Shown here one piece after another: positions 14,597-20,062 of a stretch of DNA of 20,062 bases (positions are counted from its first letter, which is position 1; every line of letters begins with the position of its first letter). The stretch is from Christensenella sp. UBA1224. GTDB taxonomy: Bacteria > Bacillota > Clostridia > Christensenellales > Aristaeellaceae. The stretch is taken from assembly GCA_002309235.1 (NCBI GenBank), contig DBXA01000151.1, positions 47,957 through 68,018 on the forward strand. Reading direction: 5' to 3'. The notes under the pieces are model-generated. The model was given only the letters and a program-made list of their open reading frames with translations, was not told the DNA's origin and made no database searches. Both the position numbers and the translations under genes were made by a program.

Positions 14597-16479
14597 ATCA
14601 TGCTTCCTTTCCGGATACGAACAGCGCCCAAAGAGGATTCCGTATCGTCCGAGGGTTCCTGTCCTTCGGGAGCACCCGGCTGCCCTTCCGCTCCCCCGCC
14701 AGGATCACCTTCACGGCCCGGACCCTGCGGTCCTCTGAAGCCTTCATTTCGCCCTCCGGGACCTTCCGGCATGCCGGGCCTCCCGCCAAAGCCTCCGGGT
14801 CCCCACATGCCGCCCATTCCGTATGATTCCCCCGAAATAAGGGAAGTCAGGGTGATCTCGGAAACATCGCCGTCGACAGTTATGGTATAAGTTCCGCCGA
14901 GTTCCAGTTCCGGGCAGGAAAATACCAGTGAGGAAGCGCTCTTGGCCGCAGTATGCGTAAAAAGTACATTGCCGGAAGAGTCGCTGATGGTGATCGTGCT
15001 GCCGGCACGTATTGCCGCATCCGTCAGGAAGGCGCACTGGGTGGAAGAGTCGCCGAAATTGACGGCCATGCCCCTTCCGCCGATGGCAAATACGGTACCG
15101 CCGGTTATCGTGGAATAGGTACCGTAATCCAGGGCGCCGTTTCCATTGTCGCTGGGGCCGTCCACAACGACCGTACCGCCATTCACCACAAGCGTACCGT
15201 TGCTGTCAAGACCGTCGCCGGCGCTGAGCACATAGATATCCCCGCCGTTGATGGTGAAATTGGTATCCGGGTTTCCGGCAAACCTCCCCCGCTCATCGCC
15301 GCCGTTCGCGTTCAGGCCGTCGTCATCCGCTTTGACGCGGATCACACCGCCGTCGATCGTAATTCTGACTGCCTCAATTCCCTCATAGGATTCCGTTATC
15401 CCTATCGTACCGGATGTGACGGTTATCGATTCATCGCCGTGGATCCCGTCATCTCCGGCAGATATAGTGACGTCAGCGCCTGATACCTGCACACTTGCCG
15501 CATGGATGCCGTCATCCCTGGAATCGACAGAGATCGTGCCGCCATTGATGACGATCGACCTCTCCGCCTTGATCCCCTTGGCGCTGCCTGCGGATTCGGA
15601 AGACATATCCCAGCCGCGGGCACCGCGCTGTCCCCACATGCCGGAAGAGGAGCGCACCTTTTCCGCCGCGGCGCTGCCGCCTCCCGTGACAAGCATTACC
15701 GTACCGCCGGATATCCTGACGGAAGCTTCGGCTTCCATACCGTCCTGTCCGGCTTCAACAGCTATCTCACCGCCTTCTACGGTGATATCACCTTTTCCAT
15801 CTTTCGCATTCCTGGTGGCGATCCCGTTCCCGGCGCAGGTCACGGAAACGCTGCCGGCGGAGACCTGAACGGAGTCATTGCCGCGGATACCGTTATTCAC
15901 GGCAAAAACGTATACGGTACCCCCGTTTATCCTGATATCATCGCCGCTTTGTATGCCGTTGTTGAGATAACCGTATACGTATAATGTCCCCTTTCCTTTT
16001 ATGGTAAGATCATCCTTGGACTGAAGGGCGGCACCGCTCGCCTCGTCATCCGCCGAGGCATCAAGGATGCTCCCGGGAACGGGCACGCCGCTTGTCAGGG
16101 TGTTTACGGTACCTTCCTGCAAGTCCAGCTTCACCTTATCCGCACTTTCGATGAACAGAGCCGCACCGGAAGGGTTGGTAACGGCTGCACCATCCAGTTC
16201 CAGTTCGATCCCGGCGTCCTTCCCGGCGCTCACGATGATCTGCCCGCTGGTAAGGCTGCCGGTGATCACATAGGTACCGGCCTGCGAGATGGAAAGGGTA
16301 TTTCCATCGGCAGAAGCGCCTGCTCCCTCTATCCGTATATCACCATCCAAGAGAGTGATCCTCGTCCTCTCTTTTGCTTCCGCTCGGGCAGCCATACCGA
16401 AGCCTGCTGCCATCAGGCAAAGGGCGGCCGTCAGGGCCGCAGCCTTTGTGATAAGGATCGCATTTCTCTTCTTTTTCAT
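14593..16479 (-). CDS. Secreted carbohydrate-binding beta-helix protein (Cthe_2159-like)
   Basis: This 628-residue protein begins with a Sec signal (KKKR, hydrophobic core, cleavage probably after ARA near residue 33). The body is made of short parallel beta-helix turns rich in Gly, Asn and Asp: repeated INGGTV, SAGDDGIH, DDGLNANGG units between about residues 40 and 480. This pattern matches the Cthe_2159/DUF4353 carbohydrate-binding family, whose founding member binds cellulose and pectin-like polymers and calcium. A Gly/Trp-rich insertion (SSGMWGQRGARGW) interrupts the helix, and residues 552-628 form a Gly/Pro-rich, flexible tail. No LPxTG or other anchor is seen at the C-terminus. GGAG lies 7 nt before the ATG. 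It is fourth in the local transcript order after the DUF6320-like gene (39-nt gap) and is coupled to the transglutaminase lipoprotein gene. Confidence 0.85.
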   Translation of the reverse strand: MKKKRNAILITKAAALTAALCLMAAGFGMAARAEAKERTRITLLDGDIRIEGAGASADGNTLSISQAGTYVITGSLTSGQIIVSAGKDAGIELELDGAAVTNPSGAALFIESADKVKLDLQEGTVNTLTSGVPVPGSILDASADDEASGAALQSKDDLTIKGKGTLYVYGYLNNGIQSGDDIRINGGTVYVFAVNNGIRGNDSVQVSAGSVSVTCAGNGIATRNAKDGKGDITVEGGEIAVEAGQDGMEAEASVRISGGTVMLVTGGGSAAAEKVRSSSGMWGQRGARGWDMSSESAGSAKGIKAERSIVINGGTISVDSRDDGIHAASVQVSGADVTISAGDDGIHGDESITVTSGTIGITESYEGIEAVRITIDGGVIRVKADDDGLNANGGDERGRFAGNPDTNFTINGGDIYVLSAGDGLDSNGTLVVNGGTVVVDGPSDNGNGALDYGTYSTITGGTVFAIGGRGMAVNFGDSSTQCAFLTDAAIRAGSTITISDSSGNVLFTHTAAKSASSLVFSCPELELGGTYTITVDGDVSEITLTSLISGESYGMGGMWGPGGFGGRPGMPEGPGGRNEGFRGPQGPGREGDPGGGAEGQPGAPEGQEPSDDTESSLGAVRIRKGSMI

Positions 16480-16518
16480 ATCTTTTCTCCTATTAGCCTT
16501 TGTTTGCCGTATTTCAGA

Positions 16519-17208
16519 TCAGTGCATAAAACGCCTGCGCAGATCATTATGCACAGAAGGGATAAAGGATGCGACGAACAGAAACAATCCCAGAAGTCCG
16601 TATACCCCGGCCGTGTACAACGACCACAGGAACATGGGCGTACCGAATGTGATATGCTCAAACATCTCGATCAGCATGGTAAAGCCCCCGAAGACCATAA
16701 GGTATATCCCTATCATGCGAAGTCTGCCCTTGCCGCGATAGATTACAAGCCCGATGCCGCCGAGTGTCAGAAGGAACACCAGACCCGTCACGGGAAAAGC
16801 GAAGGAAAGGAACCAGCGCCCATGCACATATGCATTCACATATACGAGAAACCCTTCTATAGCTGCAAAATCAAGCGGCACGAACACCCAGAGACAGTAT
16901 TTGGGAAACCAGAAGGGAAGAACCGCTACGATGTAAAGAAGCGCTGTCCCGAGCATCGCAAGGCCTGACCAGTACACCCTTTCGTAGAGATTCAGGCATA
17001 TGACGAGACAAGCCAGGGCCGCTGCCGCCATCAGCGCCGTGGCGAGCGCAAGGCCGAAGTACCTTGCCGCCCTGTTCTTTTCCGGATACAAGCCGGCATT
17101 GTAATGCCCCTCCGAAGCCTCCCCGCCCGGATTCCAGACAGGCGTCGCGCACAGGGGACATCTCACAACTCCCGATTCAAGTTTTACGCCGCACTTAACG
17201 CAGTACAT
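16519..17208 (-). CDS. Zinc-ribbon membrane protein (DUF6320-like)
   Basis: This 229-residue protein opens with a zinc ribbon: Cys3, Cys6, Cys17 and Cys20 in CxxC pairs, typical of zinc-ribbon membrane proteins that begin MYCVKCG. About six hydrophobic segments follow, starting near residue 47, so it is an integral membrane protein with the ribbon in the cytoplasm. I recognise the architecture as DUF6320, which has no known function. GGGGG lies about 9 nt upstream of the ATG. It follows the acyltransferase-fold gene by 20 nt and precedes the carbohydrate-binding gene by 39 nt. In this setting it may be a membrane partner of the acyltransferase, for instance for moving an acyl group across the membrane, but nothing in the sequence proves this. 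Confidence 0.8.
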   Translation of the reverse strand: MYCVKCGVKLESGVVRCPLCATPVWNPGGEASEGHYNAGLYPEKNRAARYFGLALATALMAAAALACLVICLNLYERVYWSGLAMLGTALLYIVAVLPFWFPKYCLWVFVPLDFAAIEGFLVYVNAYVHGRWFLSFAFPVTGLVFLLTLGGIGLVIYRGKGRLRMIGIYLMVFGGFTMLIEMFEHITFGTPMFLWSLYTAGVYGLLGLFLFVASFIPSVHNDLRRRFMH

Positions 17209-17228
17209 ATTAACCAGCCCCCTTATCC

Positions 17229-18536
17229 CTATCCCTGTCTGTCGGTATCATTGCTCTCGATCGAAACAGGAATACCCATTTCAACGAGCATAGAGAAGAA
17301 CCTGCGCTCAAGTTCCGTCTCCCGGATATTCCGGATCATATTGATATAGGTGTTCCCTCCGTAGGACAACACGGAACAGTTGTTGGGATAGGTATATTGT
17401 ACCCCTATAATGAAATCGAAGCGTTCCACAAAAGGCATCAGTTCTTCCGGCATATCCACCCTGCCGAGGTTTGAGATATTGATGCAGCCCTTGTTCTCCC
17501 CCACGTTCCGGTATACCGTACGCATAACGATATTCTTCAGGATCAGCGGCGCAAGCCGCATCAGTTTGTTCTTCGCGGGGAGCACATTCGCCGCGATGCG
17601 CGCCGCCATCTTCTCCGGTACGGCCTCGAGGGCTGTCTGCCGGTCATACTCCCTGCAGATCTCTTCCACGGTATAATCCTTCAGCCGCGGATCCACGCCG
17701 ATATTGAGCACTAAAGCAAAGTTGCGCAGAGTATACACGGAAAAGAGCCTGCGCAGGTTGACCGGCACAGTGATCTTGACAGGCCTGCGCCGCCTTTCGG
17801 GCACGCGTACCGCCTGCATATCCATGATGCAGCGCGTCATGACCGCGCAGAGAAAGCCGTTTACCGTCGTCCCCAGCCGGTGCGCCTCCTGGAGCAGCCT
17901 GTCTGTGGGCAAAATACCCGTGATCAGATGGCGGAAACCGGTTGCATCGTATGTGCCCGAAAGGCGGTATGCGGTCTCCTCCCTGCGGGGCATGGCGTAT
18001 TTGCCGCTGCATTTGACGAAGGCATCTTCCGTTTCTTCTGCGGAAGGTTTTTCGCGCACCGTCAGAACACCTTTTCCGGAGGCAAGTTCAAAGCTGTCTA
18101 CCAGTTCCAGATAGCGGGCGGCAAGCGCTTTGATGAAGGCCATGCCTCCCGTCCCGTCTGTGATCACATGGAAGAACTCCGCCGCAATACGTCTTTTGTA
18201 GTAAAACACGCGAAAGCAGCAGGTGCGCTGTTCCCGGGTACCCATGTGCGTCAGCGGATATGCGTAATCTTCCCTTACGCGCGGCGGACGCTTGACCTCC
18301 ACCAGTGTATACCAGAAAAGTCCTGTTCCGAGCCGCACATATATCGTGGGGAACCTGCCCATGAGTTCATCCACAGCCTTCTGGAGAACAACAGGATCGA
18401 TCTCCTGTGAAAGCTGCACCGATACCCGGAAGGTATTGACCCACCGGAAACTGCGGATCGCGGGAAATATGAGAGCGGCATTATCGAGCCGCATCCATTT
18501 TCTCAGTTTTTTATCTTCTTTTATATTGCCTGCCAT
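17229..18536 (-). CDS. CoA-dependent acyltransferase-fold protein (alcohol acetyltransferase/condensation-like)
   Basis: This 435-residue protein belongs to the BAHD/condensation/chloramphenicol-acetyltransferase fold. The active-site signature HxxxDG is present as HVITDG at residues 123-128 in the FFHVITDGTGGMAF stretch. Further on lie a structural VPVNLRRLF segment typical of these enzymes (compare PVDLR) and a C-terminal NISNLGRVDMPEE stretch. Proteins of this kind in Clostridia are often labelled alcohol acetyltransferase (COG4908-like) without evidence. It has no signal or clear membrane helix, so it is likely cytoplasmic or peripheral. It starts 3 nt after the hydrolase stop; the nearest ribosome site (AAGGA) is about 13 nt away, so translation may be coupled. 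Acyl donor and acceptor are unknown; acylation of a lipid or glycan intermediate is plausible from the neighbours. Confidence 0.82.
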   Translation of the reverse strand: MAGNIKEDKKLRKWMRLDNAALIFPAIRSFRWVNTFRVSVQLSQEIDPVVLQKAVDELMGRFPTIYVRLGTGLFWYTLVEVKRPPRVREDYAYPLTHMGTREQRTCCFRVFYYKRRIAAEFFHVITDGTGGMAFIKALAARYLELVDSFELASGKGVLTVREKPSAEETEDAFVKCSGKYAMPRREETAYRLSGTYDATGFRHLITGILPTDRLLQEAHRLGTTVNGFLCAVMTRCIMDMQAVRVPERRRRPVKITVPVNLRRLFSVYTLRNFALVLNIGVDPRLKDYTVEEICREYDRQTALEAVPEKMAARIAANVLPAKNKLMRLAPLILKNIVMRTVYRNVGENKGCINISNLGRVDMPEELMPFVERFDFIIGVQYTYPNNCSVLSYGGNTYINMIRNIRETELERRFFSMLVEMGIPVSIESNDTDRQG

Positions 18537-18539
18537 AGA

Positions 18540-19430
18540 TCACAGATGTTCCTTCATGAATGAAATGAGCGTTTCCCTGTCCTGTCCGTGCCTCTGGAAG
18601 CCATAGAACAGGTACGCGTGCCACATTTCCGGCGCGATGACAAGGCTGCTCCGTGTGCCCGAAGCCATAAGCTTTTCATGCATGCGGACAGCATCGTCCA
18701 TCATGATCTCATTCCCGCCTGCGAACAGGAGCGCATCCGGCATGCTTCCCGCACCCGCAAAAAGCGGCGAGACCAGAGGATCAGACGGATCATCGCAATA
18801 CGCCTCTGCGAAGCGGCAAAGCTTCGTCTTTGTCATAGACGGATCCCTGTCCCTGTTTGTTTCATAGGAATCGCCGGACTGGGTAAGATCGAGCCACGGA
18901 GAGATCCCGACAATCCCGGACGGAAGAGGCAGCCCCAGTTCCTCCAGTTTCAGCACAAGGCTGAAAGCCAGGCCCCCGCCGGCGGATTCCCCTATGACCA
19001 CTATCCTTCCGGGGGAATACCTTTCCGAAAGCCACCGGTACGCTTCCAGCGCGTCTTCCAAAGCTGCCGGGAAACGGTGTTCCGGCGCAAGCCGGTAAGC
19101 CGGGCACAGGACCGGCACTTTTATCTCGGAGCAAAGCACCTTTCCGTACCATTTCGCGTATTCCAGATCTCCTGAGCAGAAACCTCCCCCATGCAGGTAC
19201 AGGATCGCGCCTTCCGCTTCGGTTCTTTCCGGCAGCAGCATAGCTGCGCTGAAGCAGTCGAAAATGATCGCATCCTCAGCAATGGGCGATCGGATGAGCT
19301 TTTGCATAAAACGGCCGAGCAGTTCCTGGGAAGCCCTCTCTTTTTCGAGCAGGCCCTGTTCGGAGTGCTCCGTCATCTTTTTCAGTCGCGCCCGCAGAAA
19401 CGGTATCGCGCGATCCGGTATATAGAGCAT
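18540..19430 (-). CDS. Alpha/beta hydrolase, HSL/acetyl-esterase family
   Basis: This 296-residue protein shows the hormone-sensitive-lipase family layout: oxyanion-hole motif HGGGF at residues 80-84, nucleophile elbow GESAGG at 147-152 with Ser149, and the catalytic His in EMWHAY (His271). At the usual acid position the sequence is GGNEIMMDD. The family Asp is replaced by Asn240, and Glu241 or Asp244/245 may serve instead, so activity should not be taken for granted. Start 19430 (MLYIPDRA) is chosen because GGAGGG lies 4-5 nt upstream; the in-frame ATG at 19445 lacks a ribosome site. Such enzymes remove short acyl groups from sugars, glycans or small esters, or transfer them. It is encoded just ahead of an acyltransferase-fold gene, suggesting paired acylation and deacylation. 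Confidence 0.88.
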   Translation of the reverse strand: MLYIPDRAIPFLRARLKKMTEHSEQGLLEKERASQELLGRFMQKLIRSPIAEDAIIFDCFSAAMLLPERTEAEGAILYLHGGGFCSGDLEYAKWYGKVLCSEIKVPVLCPAYRLAPEHRFPAALEDALEAYRWLSERYSPGRIVVIGESAGGGLAFSLVLKLEELGLPLPSGIVGISPWLDLTQSGDSYETNRDRDPSMTKTKLCRFAEAYCDDPSDPLVSPLFAGAGSMPDALLFAGGNEIMMDDAVRMHEKLMASGTRSSLVIAPEMWHAYLFYGFQRHGQDRETLISFMKEHL

Positions 19431-19475
19431 ATTTCCCTCCGGCATATCAGATCATACAGGCTTGTAAAGCACCTG

Positions 19476-19497
19476 CCAAAAGGCGTAAACCTTTTGG
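19476..19497. repeat. 8-bp perfect hairpin between the glycosyltransferase-like gene and the hydrolase gene
   Basis: CCAAAAGG (19476-19483) and CCTTTTGG (19490-19497) form a perfect stem with a 6-nt loop, directly after the stop of the gene ending at 19499. On the minus strand no T-run follows, so it is more likely a transcript-processing or stabilising hairpin, or an operator, than a full terminator. Confidence 0.4.
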
Positions 19498-19498
19498 T

Positions 19499-20062
19499 TT
19501 ATTTCCTCGTACGGGCGACGCGGTGGGCGATATTCTGCCACAAGTGCGGCAGGATCCCCAAATCTCTGTAATAGGATTGCGGCAGCGTCGGTACGCGGTC
19601 ATAAAGCAATTGCAGGTATTCCAGGTCGTTCCCTTTCCGGTCCAGTATCTCCACCGTATAAGTCCTGGCAAGGCCCTTGCGTGATTCACTGATCGCCGTC
19701 ACAAAGCCTCCGAGCGCGACAGGCTTATCTTCGCTGAGAACAGTGATCTCCGCAGGTGCGCCGATACCCGGCCCTTCCTCTCCATCCAGGAACACCGTCA
19801 TGCTGTGCTCCGTCATCTGGGTCGTTATACCCTCATACTCTGCGTCACCGCTCTTAAGAGATATACTCTCTGCGTCACGCACCCTGACCACTTCGCCGTC
19901 GCTGTCCCTCCCATCCACAAGGAAAAGCGCCATAATGAGATAATACAGGTTGCGAACGATCCAGAACAGCAGCACAAGAAGGCCCAGCGCCTTCGTCGCC
20001 CGGATGAGGATGATCACCCGGATCGAGCCTGCCAGAGACAGGGCCGTCAGTACCAGGAACGG
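19499..20062 (-). CDS. C-terminal end of a membrane glycosyltransferase-like protein with degenerate PilZ-type domain (5' part outside window)
   Basis: The frame is open to the window edge: the codons upstream of the GTG at 20017 continue as hydrophobic sequence with no stop, so the start lies beyond the window. The visible 187 residues begin with membrane helices, including the segment ending FWIVRNLYYLIMALFLVDGR. A soluble beta-rich domain of about 100 residues follows, containing R-x-R, MTEHSMTV and GIGAPAEITVL strands, and then a LYDRVPTLPQ region and a short tail. This order (last helix, charged turn, PilZ-like barrel, C-terminal tail) matches cellulose-synthase-type GT2 enzymes such as BcsA. 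The canonical PilZ RxxxR and D/NxSxxG motifs are not intact, so c-di-GMP control is doubtful. The catalytic part is not visible, which limits the call. It precedes the hydrolase gene by about 68 nt on the same strand. Confidence 0.6.
   Translation of the reverse strand, partial: PFLVLTALSLAGSIRVIILIRATKALGLLVLLFWIVRNLYYLIMALFLVDGRDSDGEVVRVRDAESISLKSGDAEYEGITTQMTEHSMTVFLDGEEGPGIGAPAEITVLSEDKPVALGGFVTAISESRKGLARTYTVEILDRKGNDLEYLQLLYDRVPTLPQSYYRDLGILPHLWQNIAHRVARTRK

Noticed and set aside
1..20062. CRISPR arrays, tRNA/rRNA genes, insertion sequences, integrases
   Set aside because: I saw no regularly spaced direct repeats, no cloverleaf or rRNA signatures, and no transposase or recombinase motifs.

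Overview
The window looks like chromosomal DNA from an anaerobic Gram-positive bacterium of the Clostridia (Bacillota), probably a gut or rumen type. The grounds are a ferredoxin-coupled 2-oxoacid oxidoreductase operon, LplB/LplC-type sugar permeases without their own ATPase, strong AGGAGG-type ribosome binding sites, and a zinc-ribbon/acyltransferase/esterase trio of a kind I associate with Clostridia. This placement is an inference; there is no rRNA or other phylogenetic marker. Base composition is moderately GC-rich by eye, except for one visibly AT-richer gene near 8.5-9.2 kb. I see no tRNA, rRNA, CRISPR array, insertion sequence or phage gene.

Region 1 (1-5974) is a carbohydrate-uptake locus. 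A minus-strand operon (4470 down to 979) encodes two sugar-type ABC permeases and a secreted solute-binding protein, driven by a good promoter at 4499-4527 and closed by an intrinsic terminator at 940-967. It is flanked by two homologous FAD-dependent oxidoreductases: one divergent on the plus strand (4631-5974, own extended -10 promoter) and one downstream on the minus strand that runs off the left edge. This suggests import of a sugar or glycoside that is then oxidised by FAD enzymes.

Region 2 (5975-9388) is housekeeping plus an outlier. It holds class II fumarase (minus strand, sharing a bidirectional terminator with the FAD gene), a divergent 10-TM EamA-type exporter, and a lone AT-rich HEAT-repeat gene.

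Region 3 (9351-11940) is a four-gene minus-strand operon for a ferredoxin-dependent 2-oxoacid oxidoreductase: dicluster ferredoxin, alpha (VorB-like), TPP-binding beta, and gamma. Genes overlap or nearly touch, and the operon ends at a perfect 10-bp hairpin terminator.

Region 4 (11941-12391) is a 450-bp gap without a convincing gene, but with a string of inverted repeats. One is a 15-bp stem that pairs completely only in minus-strand RNA, through two G-U wobbles.

Region 5 (12392-20062) is the most interesting part: a tightly packed minus-strand cluster. In transcription order it has the C-terminal end of a membrane protein that resembles a cellulose-synthase-like GT2 enzyme with a degenerate PilZ-type domain (cut by the window edge), an HSL-type alpha/beta hydrolase, a CoA-dependent acyltransferase-fold protein with HxxxDG, a zinc-ribbon membrane protein (DUF6320-like), a secreted Cthe_2159-like carbohydrate-binding beta-helix protein, a transglutaminase-like lipoprotein, and an intracellular Asp-box sialidase-like propeller. 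My working hypothesis is an undescribed envelope or exopolysaccharide system: polymer synthesis, acylation/deacylation, and surface retention by a carbohydrate-binding and a transglutaminase-like protein.
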